A DNA stretch of 64,000 bases from Neorhizobium sp. JUb45 (GTDB taxonomy: Bacteria > Pseudomonadota > Alphaproteobacteria > Rhizobiales > Rhizobiaceae): positions 1 through 64,000 of the forward strand of contig NZ_SLYW01000008.1 in the NCBI RefSeq assembly GCF_004343585.1, given 5' to 3'. This document shows positions 34,500 through 44,441 of this stretch, in pieces (within the stretch, counting starts at the first letter, position 1; the number at the start of each line of letters is the position of its first letter). The notes below the pieces were generated by a model, which saw nothing but the letters and a program-made list of their open reading frames with translations, was not told where the DNA came from and ran no database searches. A program made the translations under genes and the position numbers.

Positions 34500-37400
34500 C
34501 AGCTTGCCGCAACCAGTCGACGACGATCCGAAACAATGGGTGAACTGGACAGGCGTTCAGCAATCCCTGGCGTCAGACCCCGCGAGTTCGGCGTGGGTGT
34601 CCGCCAATGCAGGTTCAGGCAAGACGCATGTTTTGACCCAGCGGGTTATCCGGCTTCTTTTGTCCGGGTGCCGACCATCCTCGATCCTCTGCCTGACCTA
34701 TACAAAGGCTGCTGCCTCTGAAATGTCGAACCGTGTTTTTCAGCGATTGGCAGGTTGGACGGTCTTGTCGGATGAGGCGCTGGGCGATCAGATTGCTGCC
34801 ATGGAAGGCAAGCGGCCGGATCGGGTCATGTTGGCGGAGGCTCGTCGACTTTTCGCTCGTGCTTTGGAAACACCGGGTGGCTTGAAAATCCAGACGATCC
34901 ACGCATTCTGCGAATCTCTGCTTCACCAGTTCCCTCTGGAAGCCAATGTTGCCGGGCATTTTTCGGTTCTCGACGATCGCGCCGCCGCCGCGCTCCTTGA
35001 GGAAGCCCGCCGCTCTCTGTTGACGGCGACCGCCAAGGAAGACGGCAGCGGACTGGCCGAAGCTTTCGCGCTGGTTCTTGACCTCGGCGACGAAAGCGGT
35101 CTCGAGACCCTGCTTTCCGATATCGTGGCCAACCGCACGGCTCTACGCGACTTCCTCACCAGAGCGGTGGCGGAAGGCGGTTCCGCCAGATTGCTGCGGC
35201 GGGCCTTCGGATTATCTGCCGAGGACAGCGAAGTAACTGGTGCAGAACGATATTGGCCTTTGCCCGGCCTTTCCGGCCAGACGCTTGACCTCTACCTGGA
35301 TCTTGCCGACCGCAGTGGTGGGGCCAAGGTGACAGATGTCGCTTATGGGTTAAGGCTGGCCCAGCGTGAGACAGATGTCTTCAAACGCGCGGAATATCTG
35401 GAGCGGATCCTTCTGACCAAGGACGGCAAGCCGAAAGCGGATTCCTCCCTCGTGGCCAAGGCGATGCTGACGGCGGCCCCGGAACTGGGTCCGGCGGTAG
35501 CGGCAGCCCGCGAACATGTTGCCGCCTGCCGAGACAGGTTGCGGATTCTGCGCATGGTGGCGGCGACCGAAGCCGCCCTCGTTCTGGCTGACCGGCTCAA
35601 TCACGACTACGAAGATCTGAAAAAACAGCGAAGCCTGCTCGATTTCGAGGACCTGATCAATCGGACCGCCAATCTTCTGACGCGTGACGGTGTCGGAGCC
35701 TGGGTTCACTACAAACTCGATCAGGGCATCGACCACATTCTCGTCGATGAGGCGCAAGACACCAGCCCTGTCCAATGGACAGTGATCAAATCGCTGGCCG
35801 AAGATTTCTACAGTGGCCGTAGCGCCCGCGATTCCATCCGGACATTGTTTGCCGTCGGCGATGAAAAGCAGTCTATCTATTCCTTCCAGGGTGCGCGCCC
35901 GGAGCGGTTTGCACAGGAGCGCGACGACACGCAGCGACAGGTGACTGATAGCGGGCAGTCGTTTCATTCGGTGCGCCTGCCGCTTTCGTTCCGTTCCACT
36001 GCCGAAGTGCTGAGCGCCGTCGACCAGGTCTTTTCTCTGGAAGACAATGCACGCGGTCTGAGTGCGCGCGGCGATGCCGTCATCCATCGCTCCAATCGCC
36101 TCGGACACCCGGGTGTGGTCGATCTATGGGAAACGGTCGTGCCCGACGTCATAGAAGCGGAGGATGACTGGACTGCGCCTTTCGATGCAACGCCGGACAA
36201 GGCACCGTCGGCAATTCTGGCGACACGCATGGCCCATGTCATCGGATCGATGGTCGGCAAGGGCACTGTTATCGAACATGGAGTCATGCGGCCGATCCGC
36301 GCCGGCGACATTCTCGTTCTGGTGCGCAAGCGCGATGCCTTCGTCAACGGCCTCACACGCGCGCTGAAGCGTCGGGGCGATATTCCCGTTGCCGGTGCAG
36401 ACCGTCTGCGCCTGACCAGCCATATCGCTATCCAGGACCTTCTGGCGCTCGGCCGCTTTCTGCTTCTGCCCGGCGATGATCTCTCGCTTGCCGCGATCCT
36501 CAAGAGCCCGCTTTTCGATCTTTCGGAAGATGACGTTTTCGAGATTGCCGGCCGCCGACCGGAAAAAATCGGTGTGTGGGCGCATCTGCAGATGCAGGCA
36601 GTCGATAACCCGAATCTGCAAACGAGCGTTAGCAGACTGCAACGCTACATCGCCTTGTCGCGGACGATGAGCGTGCATGATCTGTTTGCCCATCTGCTTG
36701 GCGCCGATGGCGGCCGCCGACAGTTTTTAGCACGGCTGGGGAGCGAAGCGGGCGATATTCTCGATGAATTCCTGACATTCGCACTAGACCACGAGACAAG
36801 CGGGCTGCCGGGTCTGCAATCCTTCATCTCCACGCTTGAACTGGAATCGCCAGAGATCAAACGCGAACAGGATAGCGGCCGCAACGAAGTGCGGATCATG
36901 ACGGTGCATGCCTCCAAGGGGCTGGAAGCGCCGGTCGTATTTCTCGTTGATAGTGGTTCAAAAGCTTTTGTGCATAGCCATGTTTCAAAACTGCGGATGC
37001 TGCGCGTCGGCGAGACGAATGTTCCCGCCTGGCTGCCGTCCAAAGTACTGTCAAATGCCTTTAGCGAGGCAGATGAAGAGCGCCTGAGGATTTCGACGGA
37101 AGAGGAATATCGTCGACTTCTCTATGTCGGCATGACGCGCGCAGCCGATCGGCTGATAGTTTGCGGTTATCGCGGCAAGCGCGAGAATCTCGATAGCTGG
37201 CAGGCGATGGTTGCTCGAGGTCTCAGCGCCGACGACACGCATTGCCAAACCGCGGAATTTACCGGTCCGGACGGCAATTGGACGGGTTTGACGTGGCGGC
37301 TTTCCGGCGAGCCGAACCGGCAAATTCCCAAGGAAGATCCGAAGGAGCACGCGGAAACCACGTCGCTGCTTCCCGAAGCATTGGGTCGGCCGCTGCCACC

Positions 37401-38037
37401 GCAAAAATTGCTGCCGCGCCCTTTGAGCCCCTCCGGCGCTGGAACCATGATCGATGACGAGGCGATTGACGCGGTGATCACCTCGCCGCTGTTTGGTGAC
37501 GCCGCCAGCCCTGACCGCGCATTGCAACGCGGACGCATGACGCACCGGATGCTGCAAATGTTGCCGGATTTTCCCGAAACCGAACGTCTCGCGGCCGCGC
37601 AACGTTATGCGTCTCGCGCGGTGCCATTCTGGCCGGAGTCGGAGCGCCGGCAGTTGATCGAAACGGTCATAGGGGTCCTCTCCGCAACCGATCTTCGTGA
37701 TGCATTTTCCGATCACGCCCAGGCGGAAGTGTCGATCATGGGCACGCTGAAGATCGATGACCGAGATTATGCGGTTTCGGGCCGCATCGACCGGCTGGTC
37801 GTCAATGACAGCCGCGTCATGATCATGGATTACAAGACAAATCGCAATCCACCGGGTTCACAGGAGCAAACACCATTCTCCCATCGGGCACAGCTTGCAA
37901 TCTACCGGGAGATTCTTGCGCCACTCTATCCGGGTCGTGCAATCGATTGCGTGCTGGTCTATACCGAATCAGGCCACGTCATTCGGCTGTCGGACGATTT
38001 GCTGTCCCGTTCGCTTTCTGAACTCAGAACAAAGTGA
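34492..38037 (+). CDS. addA: Double-strand break repair helicase/nuclease AddA
   Basis: A 1181-residue UvrD-family helicase-nuclease from ATG 34492, inside the addB 3' end. Helicase motif I AGSGKT is at 40-45, motif II near LVDEAQDTSPVQW (about 420), and motif VI LLYVGMTRAADRL near 880. The C-terminal RecB-type nuclease carries GRIDRLV and MDYKTNRNPP (Asp1113, Lys1115). It is the motor of the AddAB recombination machine. Length is normal for alphaproteobacteria. trxA begins 71 bases after it. Confidence 0.96.
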   Translation: MNDSLPQPVDDDPKQWVNWTGVQQSLASDPASSAWVSANAGSGKTHVLTQRVIRLLLSGCRPSSILCLTYTKAAASEMSNRVFQRLAGWTVLSDEALGDQIAAMEGKRPDRVMLAEARRLFARALETPGGLKIQTIHAFCESLLHQFPLEANVAGHFSVLDDRAAAALLEEARRSLLTATAKEDGSGLAEAFALVLDLGDESGLETLLSDIVANRTALRDFLTRAVAEGGSARLLRRAFGLSAEDSEVTGAERYWPLPGLSGQTLDLYLDLADRSGGAKVTDVAYGLRLAQRETDVFKRAEYLERILLTKDGKPKADSSLVAKAMLTAAPELGPAVAAAREHVAACRDRLRILRMVAATEAALVLADRLNHDYEDLKKQRSLLDFEDLINRTANLLTRDGVGAWVHYKLDQGIDHILVDEAQDTSPVQWTVIKSLAEDFYSGRSARDSIRTLFAVGDEKQSIYSFQGARPERFAQERDDTQRQVTDSGQSFHSVRLPLSFRSTAEVLSAVDQVFSLEDNARGLSARGDAVIHRSNRLGHPGVVDLWETVVPDVIEAEDDWTAPFDATPDKAPSAILATRMAHVIGSMVGKGTVIEHGVMRPIRAGDILVLVRKRDAFVNGLTRALKRRGDIPVAGADRLRLTSHIAIQDLLALGRFLLLPGDDLSLAAILKSPLFDLSEDDVFEIAGRRPEKIGVWAHLQMQAVDNPNLQTSVSRLQRYIALSRTMSVHDLFAHLLGADGGRRQFLARLGSEAGDILDEFLTFALDHETSGLPGLQSFISTLELESPEIKREQDSGRNEVRIMTVHASKGLEAPVVFLVDSGSKAFVHSHVSKLRMLRVGETNVPAWLPSKVLSNAFSEADEERLRISTEEEYRRLLYVGMTRAADRLIVCGYRGKRENLDSWQAMVARGLSADDTHCQTAEFTGPDGNWTGLTWRLSGEPNRQIPKEDPKEHAETTSLLPEALGRPLPPQKLLPRPLSPSGAGTMIDDEAIDAVITSPLFGDAASPDRALQRGRMTHRMLQMLPDFPETERLAAAQRYASRAVPFWPESERRQLIETVIGVLSATDLRDAFSDHAQAEVSIMGTLKIDDRDYAVSGRIDRLVVNDSRVMIMDYKTNRNPPGSQEQTPFSHRAQLAIYREILAPLYPGRAIDCVLVYTESGHVIRLSDDLLSRSLSELRTK

Positions 38038-38108
38038 TGTCGGAACCATTGAAATTCGCCATGCTCGCGCGCACATTTGGTCCAACACGAATTCTAAAGG
38101 AGAGCCCT

Positions 38109-38429
38109 ATGGCTACCGTCAAAGTAGACATGTCCAACTTCCAGGCCGAAGTTCTCGATTCCACGCAGCCTGTCGTCGTGGATTTCTGGGCTGAATGGTG
38201 CGGCCCGTGCAAAATGATCGGCCCGAGCCTCGAAGAAATTTCGACTGAGCTTGCCGGCAAGGTCAAGATCACCAAGCTGAACATCGACGAAAACCCGGAA
38301 CTCGCTGCCCAGTTCGGCGTTCGCTCGATCCCGACCCTTGCTATCTTCAAGGGCGGCGAAGTGGCCGACATCAAGGTTGGCGCTGCTCCGAAGACCGCTC
38401 TTTCCAGCTGGATTACCGGCGCCGCCTGA
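38109..38429 (+). CDS. trxA: Thioredoxin 1
   Basis: A 106-residue thioredoxin with AAAGGAG ahead of the ATG. The active site is WCGPC (Cys31, Cys34) with DFWAEWCGPCKMI, and the cis-proline loop is SIPTL. It reduces disulfides of ribonucleotide reductase, PAPS reductase and other cytoplasmic proteins. It ends the addB-addA-trxA run at a strong terminator. Confidence 0.98.
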   Translation: MATVKVDMSNFQAEVLDSTQPVVVDFWAEWCGPCKMIGPSLEEISTELAGKVKITKLNIDENPELAAQFGVRSIPTLAIFKGGEVADIKVGAAPKTALSSWITGAA

Positions 38430-38453
38430 TTTTTCAACCATAAACTGAATTGG

Positions 38454-38483
38454 AAAAGCCCGGTTGCGAGACCGGGCTTTTTT
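38454..38483. terminator. Bidirectional terminator between trxA and folC
   Basis: AAAAGCCCGGT (38454-38464) and ACCGGGCTTTT (38471-38481) form a perfect 11-bp stem with a 6-base loop, with T or A tracts on both sides. It serves convergent trxA and folC. Confidence 0.92.
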
Positions 38484-39835
38484 CATTTGGGTGCTGTGCC
38501 GTTCTCAGCGAGAACGGTGCCCGCCAGATAAAGCGAACCGCCGATCAGAATACGCGGCGGGACTTCCTCCGGCATCTGGCGCTGGCTGATTTCTTTTAGA
38601 GCATCCACAACGCTCAACGACGGTTCCGCCACCAGTCCGGCGTCGAAGGCCGAATGCGCGAGGATGACCGGATCAATCATCGAATCCGAACCGCGGATCG
38701 GCACGGTGAAGACATATTCGGCGATATCGGAAAAAGCGCGAAAATAGCCAACCGGTTCCTTGGTGTTGATCATGCCGGTGATCAGATAAAGCGGACGGGC
38801 CTGACGCTCTTCGAAACCAGCCATCGCTTCCGCAATCACTTCTCCTGCGCCGGGATTGTGGCCGCCGTCCACCCAGATTTCCGAACCGCGTGGTGCATAT
38901 TGAAGAAGTTCACCTTCAATCAACCGCTGCAGGCGACCGGCCCACTCCACCGTGCTCATCGCCTTTTCCATCATGGCTTCGGTGACGGTGAAACCAGCCT
39001 GCTTGACCGCACGGATCGCCGCCGCGGCATTGGCATATTGATGACGCCCAAGAAGGCGTGGCACCGGCAAATCGGCCAGTCCGAACTCATCCTGATAGAT
39101 CAGACGGCCAAATTCTTCGTGGGCGGAATAATCCTGACCATAGACCGTGACCGGGCAGGAAAGACGTTCGGCCGTCGAAACCAGAACATCAAGCGCGGCC
39201 TCGTGTTCCTGCTGGCCGATAACGACCGGGCATCCCTTCTTCATGATGCCGGCCTTTTCGGCCGCGATCAGTTCAACGCGGTCACCCAGATATGCCTGAT
39301 GATCAAGCGATATAGGCATGATGATCGAGACAGCCGGATTGGGCACGACATTGGTGGAATCAAAACGCCCACCCATGCCGACTTCCAGAATGACGGCATC
39401 GGCAGGGATTTCCGAAAAGATCAGAAAGCTTACGGCGGTCAGGATCTCGAAAACGGTGATGTGCTGGCCGCCATTGGCTTCACCGACACGGCGCAGCGCA
39501 TCCGCGAAAACCGCGTCATCGACCAATTCACCCCGGCCACCTTTTACACCGATGCGATATCGCTCGTGCCAGTTGACGAGATGCGGCGACGTATGAACAT
39601 GCACGGCATGGCCACCGGCCTCCAGCAACGCCCGACAAAAGGCCGTCACCGACCCTTTGCCGTTGGTTCCTGCAACGTGAATGACTTTTGGCAGCTTCAG
39701 ATGCGGATTGCCGAGAACCTCAAGTACGCGAAGAACCCGGTCCAGGGACATATCGAAGCCCTTGGGATGAAGCGTCATCAGCCGCTCTATTTCCTTGGCT
39801 GCCTCGCTCGGTGCCGGTTCCGTCATCGCCGTCAT
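38483..39835 (-). CDS. folC: Dihydrofolate synthase / folylpolyglutamate synthase
   Basis: A 450-residue Mur-ligase-family enzyme. The ATP-binding loop VAGTNGKGSVTAFCR is near residue 60, and the central VGMGGRFDSTN and the C-terminal DGGHNPGAG motifs are present. It adds glutamate to dihydropteroate and extends the folate polyglutamate tail. It is the last gene of trpF-trpB-trpA-accD-folC. A second in-frame ATG three codons on (39826) is possible. E. coli also has folC next to accD, so this pairing is old. Confidence 0.95.
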   Translation of the reverse strand: MTAMTEPAPSEAAKEIERLMTLHPKGFDMSLDRVLRVLEVLGNPHLKLPKVIHVAGTNGKGSVTAFCRALLEAGGHAVHVHTSPHLVNWHERYRIGVKGGRGELVDDAVFADALRRVGEANGGQHITVFEILTAVSFLIFSEIPADAVILEVGMGGRFDSTNVVPNPAVSIIMPISLDHQAYLGDRVELIAAEKAGIMKKGCPVVIGQQEHEAALDVLVSTAERLSCPVTVYGQDYSAHEEFGRLIYQDEFGLADLPVPRLLGRHQYANAAAAIRAVKQAGFTVTEAMMEKAMSTVEWAGRLQRLIEGELLQYAPRGSEIWVDGGHNPGAGEVIAEAMAGFEERQARPLYLITGMINTKEPVGYFRAFSDIAEYVFTVPIRGSDSMIDPVILAHSAFDAGLVAEPSLSVVDALKEISQRQMPEEVPPRILIGGSLYLAGTVLAENGTAPK

Positions 39836-39865
39836 TCCAACCGTCCCATTTCCAGCTTGATTGCC

Positions 39866-40750
39866 TCAAGCCGTTTGAGCAAGAGGCGCCACTTCCGTCA
39901 TCGGCTGCTTCAGCAGAATGCGAAGGACCTGTGCGAGCGTCGTGGGTATATCATGGCGCTTGACGACCATGTCGACCATGCCGTGTTCCAGAAGGTATTC
40001 AGCCGTTTGAAAGCCCTCCGGCAGCTTTTCGCGCAAAGTCTGTTCGATGACGCGCTTGCCGGCAAAGCCGATTTCCGCGCCCGGCTCAGCAATATGGACG
40101 TCGCCCAACATGGCGTAGGACGCCGTGACACCACCGGTCGTCGGATTGGTGAGGACGACGATATATGGAAGGCCGGCTTCCTTGAGCATATCGACTGCGA
40201 CGGTCGTGCGCGGCAACTGCATCAGCGACAGGATGCCTTCCTGCATGCGTGCACCACCGGACGCTGGGAAAATCACCAGCGGGCAATGTTCGGCAAGAGC
40301 ACGCTCGCAAGCCTTGACGATTGCTTCACCGGCAGCCATGCCGAGCGAGCCGCCGATGAAATTGAATTCATGCACGACAGCAACGAGCTTCAGACCTTGA
40401 ACAAGGCCGAGGCCCGCAAGGATCGTATCCTCCTGCTCCGTCTTCAGACGGCTGTCCTTCAGACGATCCGCATATTTCTTGGAATCGCGAAACTTCAGCG
40501 GATCCTGAGCGACCTTCGGCTGCGGCAGGGATTCGAAGACACCGCCGTCGAAAAGGTCTGCCAGGCGTGCCCTAGCGGGCATCTTCATATGGAAGCCGGA
40601 CGCGGGAATGACCCACTTGTTATCCTCAAGATCCTTATGAAAGACCATTTCGCCGGTCTCAGGGCACTTGATCCAGAGGTTTTCCGGAACTTCGCGTCGG
40701 CCGAGCATGGAGTTGATCCGCGGCCGGACATAGTTGGTGATCCAGTTCAC
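39866..40750 (-). CDS. accD: Acetyl-CoA carboxylase carboxyltransferase subunit beta
   Basis: A 294-residue AccD from a GTG start with GGAG 9 bases ahead. The carboxyltransferase core is complete (FNFIGGSLG, SGGARMQEG, NPTTGGVTASYAMLGD, EIGFAGKRVIEQT). The N-terminal zinc ribbon of E. coli AccD is degenerate: the four cysteine positions read Cys29, Thr32, Ile48, Ser51. It makes malonyl-CoA with AccA. It is 42 bases downstream of trpA on the same strand. Confidence 0.96.
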   Translation of the reverse strand: MNWITNYVRPRINSMLGRREVPENLWIKCPETGEMVFHKDLEDNKWVIPASGFHMKMPARARLADLFDGGVFESLPQPKVAQDPLKFRDSKKYADRLKDSRLKTEQEDTILAGLGLVQGLKLVAVVHEFNFIGGSLGMAAGEAIVKACERALAEHCPLVIFPASGGARMQEGILSLMQLPRTTVAVDMLKEAGLPYIVVLTNPTTGGVTASYAMLGDVHIAEPGAEIGFAGKRVIEQTLREKLPEGFQTAEYLLEHGMVDMVVKRHDIPTTLAQVLRILLKQPMTEVAPLAQTA

Positions 40751-40792
40751 TGGGCATTCTCCCGATTGGAAACCACGTACAATGTGGGATTA

Positions 40793-41632
40793 TTATTCGG
40801 CGGCAACAAGGCGCGCGGCGTGAACGCCAGTGGCAAGGCCACGCACGAAAGTTGCGACCGCTGAAACGGTATCGCCAGTGGCTGCGCCATCCTTGGTAAG
40901 GCTGCCAGCCACCTGAGCGACGATTGCCGTGCCGACGACAACGCCGTCAGCTGCGGCACCGATCGCCTTGGCATGATCCGCCGTCTTGACGCCGAAACCG
41001 ACGCAGACCGGAAGATCGGTATGGCTCTTGATGCGGTTTACGGCACCGGAAACCAGCGACGGATCCGGCAGGGCCGAGCCGGTAATACCGTTCATCGATA
41101 CGTAATACACGAAACCAGAGGAATTTTTGAGAACCTTCGGCAGGCGCTTATCGTCGGTCGTCGGCGTCGCGAGGCGAATAAAGTTGATGCCCTTTTCCAG
41201 CGCCGGGATGCAGAGTTCATCATCCATCTCAGCCGGCAGATCGACAACGATCAGGCCATCGATGCCGCAGGCAAGTGCATCATCCAGAAACTTCTCGACG
41301 CCGTAGATATAGATGGGATTATAGTATCCCATCAGCACGATCGGCGTTTCATTGTCCGTCTGGCGGAACAGTTTTGCAAGTTCCAGCGTCTTGGCAAGAG
41401 TCTGGCCGGCTTTCAGCGCGCGCTGGCCGGCGAGCTGGATTGCCGGGCCATCGGCCATCGGATCGGAAAACGGCATGCCGAGTTCGATGACATCGGCACC
41501 GGCACCCGGCAGCGCCTTCATGATGGCAAGCGACGTGTCGAAATCCGGGTCACCGCCCATGAAATAGGTGATCAGTGCCGGGCGGCCTTCTGCCTTCAAA
41601 GCCGCAAAACGATTGTCCATACGAGTGGTCAT
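40793..41632 (-). CDS. trpA: Tryptophan synthase alpha chain
   Basis: A 279-residue TIM barrel. The catalytic Glu and Asp are in VIELGMPFSDPMADG, and the flexible loop and phosphate-binding GFGVKTADHA are present. It cleaves indole-3-glycerol phosphate and channels indole to TrpB. ATG 41632 (MTTRMDNRF) is chosen; the frame upstream to 41686 overlaps trpB. One base separates the trpB stop from this start. Confidence 0.98.
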   Translation of the reverse strand: MTTRMDNRFAALKAEGRPALITYFMGGDPDFDTSLAIMKALPGAGADVIELGMPFSDPMADGPAIQLAGQRALKAGQTLAKTLELAKLFRQTDNETPIVLMGYYNPIYIYGVEKFLDDALACGIDGLIVVDLPAEMDDELCIPALEKGINFIRLATPTTDDKRLPKVLKNSSGFVYYVSMNGITGSALPDPSLVSGAVNRIKSHTDLPVCVGFGVKTADHAKAIGAAADGVVVGTAIVAQVAGSLTKDGAATGDTVSAVATFVRGLATGVHAARLVAAE

Positions 41633-41633
41633 C

Positions 41634-42854
41634 TTACATCTCCATCCCGAGGATTTTCGCGACAGTGAAGATATCCTTGTCGCCACGTCCGGACAGGTTC
41701 ATCAGGATGATCTCGTCCTTGCCCATTTTCGGTGCTCGCTTGATGACTTCGGCCAGTGCATGGCTGGGCTCAAGCGCGGGGATGATACCCTCGAGGCGGG
41801 TCAGCGTCTGGAAAGCTTCGAGCGCTTCATGGTCCATGATCGGGACATATTCGGCGCGACCGGTATCGGCCAGCCAGCTGTGCTCGGGGCCGATGCCAGG
41901 GTAATCGAGGCCGGCTGAAATCGAGTGGCCTTCCTTGATCTGACCATCACCATCCTGCAGCAGATAGGTGCGGTTGCCGTGCAGAACGCCCGGCGAACCG
42001 GCGGTGATGGAGGCACAGTGCTCCTCGCCCTGCAGGCCCTTGCCGCCTGCTTCGACGCCAACGATCTTGACGCTCGGATCATCGAGGAAAGGGTGGAAAA
42101 TGCCGATTGCGTTCGACCCGCCGCCAACCGCTGCGATAACGACGTCAGGCAGACGGCCTTCCGCTTCCAAGATCTGCTGGCGAGCTTCCGTGCCGATGAC
42201 GGCCTGAAAATCGCGAACCATTTCTGGATATGGATGCGGACCCGCGGCTGTGCCGATCAGGTAATAGGTATCATCGACATTGGTGACCCAGTCGCGCAAT
42301 GCCTCGTTCATCGCATCCTTGAGCGTACCGCTACCGGCAGTGACCGGCACGACTTCGGCACCGAGTAGGCGCATGCGGAAAACGTTCGGCGCCTGACGCT
42401 CGACATCGGTTGCGCCCATATAGACGATACAAGGCAGACCAAAGCGCGCGGCGACGGTGGCAGACGCCACGCCGTGCTGGCCAGCACCGGTTTCGGCGAT
42501 GATGCGGGTCTTGCCCATGCGCTTGGCAAGCAGGATCTGGCCGATGCAGTTATTGATCTTGTGCGAGCCGGTATGGTTCAGCTCTTCACGCTTGAAATAG
42601 ATTTTTGCGCCGCCCAGTTCTTCGGTCAGGCGTTCAGCAAAATAAAGCGGGCTCGGTCGGCCGATATAATGCGTACCCAGCGATGCAAGCTCGGCCTGAA
42701 ACTCGGGATCGGTTTTGGCCTTCTCCCACTCGTCCTGCAGATCGAGGATAAGAGGCATCAACGTTTCGGCGACAAAGCGCCCGCCGTATATGCCAAAACG
42801 TCCGTCTTCGTCCGGTCCGGACCGGAATGAATTTGGTGTCGCCGCCTGGTTCAC
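41634..42854 (-). CDS. trpB: Tryptophan synthase beta chain
   Basis: A 406-residue PLP enzyme. The PLP lysine is Lys99 in NHTGSHKINN, and the phosphate-binding GGGSNAIG is near 235. It condenses indole and serine to tryptophan. The start is GTG at 42854 with AAGGAG 6 bases ahead. The trpF stop is 3 bases upstream, so trpF and trpB are coupled. Confidence 0.98.
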   Translation of the reverse strand: MNQAATPNSFRSGPDEDGRFGIYGGRFVAETLMPLILDLQDEWEKAKTDPEFQAELASLGTHYIGRPSPLYFAERLTEELGGAKIYFKREELNHTGSHKINNCIGQILLAKRMGKTRIIAETGAGQHGVASATVAARFGLPCIVYMGATDVERQAPNVFRMRLLGAEVVPVTAGSGTLKDAMNEALRDWVTNVDDTYYLIGTAAGPHPYPEMVRDFQAVIGTEARQQILEAEGRLPDVVIAAVGGGSNAIGIFHPFLDDPSVKIVGVEAGGKGLQGEEHCASITAGSPGVLHGNRTYLLQDGDGQIKEGHSISAGLDYPGIGPEHSWLADTGRAEYVPIMDHEALEAFQTLTRLEGIIPALEPSHALAEVIKRAPKMGKDEIILMNLSGRGDKDIFTVAKILGMEM

Positions 42855-42857
42855 AAT

Positions 42858-43529
42858 CTACTCCTTGCGATCCGCCGTATCGACCGATCGCGCTTCAGCG
42901 ATCGCGTCGAAAAACGTATCCATCATTTGCAGGTCCTTAACCCCCGGTGCGCTTTCCACGCCGGAGGAAATGTCTACTCCGCTCGCTGTCGTGCTCGACA
43001 GGGCAAGGCCGACATTATCCTTGTTCAGTCCACCGGAAAGCATGTAATCGACGCCAGCGTCAAGCACGGCCAGAAGATTCCAGTCGAAGGAAACGCCATT
43101 GCCCCCCGGCAGTTCGGATCCGGGCGGCGCTTTTGCATCGAGCAAAAAGCGATCTGCAAGACCATCATAGGCCTCCAGCGTTCTCAGATCCTCCGCTGTG
43201 CGGATGGACAGTGCCTTCATGACCGGCAGCCCGAACACTGCCTTGATATTCAGGACGCGTTCCGGACTCTCATGACCATGCAGCTGGAGAATATCCGGCT
43301 GCACGAAGGCGATAATGTCTTCGAGTGTCTCGTTGTCGGCATCGACTGTCACGGCGACGATCTTGACCTTGCCACGGGCGCGATCGGCCAGAGCACCGGC
43401 TTCTACCGGCTCGATGTGGCGAGGGCTTTTTTCGAAGAAGATGAAGCCGATATGGGTGGCCCCGCGCTCAATGGCGCGATCAACCGCTTCCAGCGTCTTC
43501 AGTCCGCAAATTTTGATATCGGGAACCAT
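42858..43529 (-). CDS. trpF: Phosphoribosylanthranilate isomerase
   Basis: A 223-residue barrel starting at ATG 43529 (MVPDIKICGLK). The open frame extends to 43631, but those residues are not family-like and the ribosome site is weak either way. The catalytic Cys is in IKICGLK and the Asp in LLDAKAPPGS. It performs the Amadori step before TrpC. In rhizobia trpF is separated from trpEDC and leads trpFBA-accD-folC. Confidence 0.95.
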   Translation of the reverse strand: MVPDIKICGLKTLEAVDRAIERGATHIGFIFFEKSPRHIEPVEAGALADRARGKVKIVAVTVDADNETLEDIIAFVQPDILQLHGHESPERVLNIKAVFGLPVMKALSIRTAEDLRTLEAYDGLADRFLLDAKAPPGSELPGGNGVSFDWNLLAVLDAGVDYMLSGGLNKDNVGLALSSTTASGVDISSGVESAPGVKDLQMMDTFFDAIAEARSVDTADRKE

Positions 43530-43596
43530 TGCGGCGGATTGCCATGAAAAGGCGTTTGAGTCGAGCCAAATCGACTTTTTCGCTGATGCCGAGATT

Positions 43597-44358
43597 TCAG
43601 GTGAAGTCGATGGCGTGAAGTTGCGAGCCATGCTGTTTAAGCCATTTCTGGGCAGCTTCCGTGCCTGGGCAAAGCTTTTGGCAAAGCGCCCAGAATTTTG
43701 GACCGTGGTTCATCTCCTTCAGATGCGCCACTTCATGGGCGGCCAAGTAATCGATGACACTCGGCGGAGCCATGACGATGCGCCAGGAAAAACTCAAATT
43801 CCCCTCCCAGGAACATGATCCCCAACGACTGCGCGTATCTTTCATCGTGATCGAGCGAACCGGTTTACCGATCTGCGCCGCATGGCGTGCGACCAGAGGT
43901 TCCAGATCGCGCCGAGCTTCCTTCTTGAGGAAAGCGGCAATGCGACGACCGACATGATCTTCCAATCCTCCGACCCTGAGAAGTGGTTCGCCATCAACCA
44001 CCGTGGCTTCGGTAACGCCGCGGAGTGTGCCGGTATGAACGATCCTGTGCGGAATGCCACGCAAGGAAATCATTCCACCAGATCGCAGATCACCAGAGAC
44101 GGGAAACTTTGCCAGTTTGGTGAAAAGCCAGCCCTGATGACGATCAAGAAAGTCATCAACCTCCGATCGCTTCAAACCCGTTGGCACTGTCAGTTTCAGT
44201 GAACGCCCGCCGGGCTCGATCCGCAGCGTAATGCGAGTTGCCCGACTGTTTTCCCGGATCGTTATCGGCAGCGTGCGATCGCCGACAAGAACGGTTTGTT
44301 CCGTCGAACGCAACGCTTCCGGAGGTTTGGACATCAGCTTTTTGAGGGCGGGAAACAT
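43597..44358 (-). CDS. YgjP/SprT-like metallopeptidase (DUF45)
   Basis: A 253-residue protein. The zinc motif HEVAHLKEMNH (HExxH plus third His) lies near residue 205, in the YLAAHEVAHLKEMNHGPKFW context typical of the DUF45/M48-like YgjP family, with TRSRWGSCS upstream. A cytoplasmic zinc protease role is presumed; substrates are unknown. No signal peptide is seen. It lies 67 bases ahead of trpF on the same strand. Confidence 0.88.
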   Translation of the reverse strand: MFPALKKLMSKPPEALRSTEQTVLVGDRTLPITIRENSRATRITLRIEPGGRSLKLTVPTGLKRSEVDDFLDRHQGWLFTKLAKFPVSGDLRSGGMISLRGIPHRIVHTGTLRGVTEATVVDGEPLLRVGGLEDHVGRRIAAFLKKEARRDLEPLVARHAAQIGKPVRSITMKDTRSRWGSCSWEGNLSFSWRIVMAPPSVIDYLAAHEVAHLKEMNHGPKFWALCQKLCPGTEAAQKWLKQHGSQLHAIDFT

Positions 44359-44397
44359 TCGGCTCTTTTAGCAGATTCGAGGCGGTATCGCCTCAAG

Positions 44398-44424
44398 AAA
44401 AAACCGGCGCTGGAAAAGCGCCGG
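44398..44424 (-). terminator. Terminator of the DUF2852 gene
   Basis: CCGGCGCT (44404-44411) and AGCGCCGG (44417-44424) pair around GGAAA. On the minus strand the stem is followed by TTTTTT (44398-44403). It ends the leftward transcript 18 bases past the DUF2852 stop. Confidence 0.85.
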
Positions 44425-44441
44425 CCCATTGTCTTTGGATT

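Noticed and set aside
38654..40864. A 736-codon open frame on the plus strand opposite folC and accD
   Set aside because: It is antisense to two clearly recognised enzymes, has no family-like sequence, and reflects third-position GC bias.
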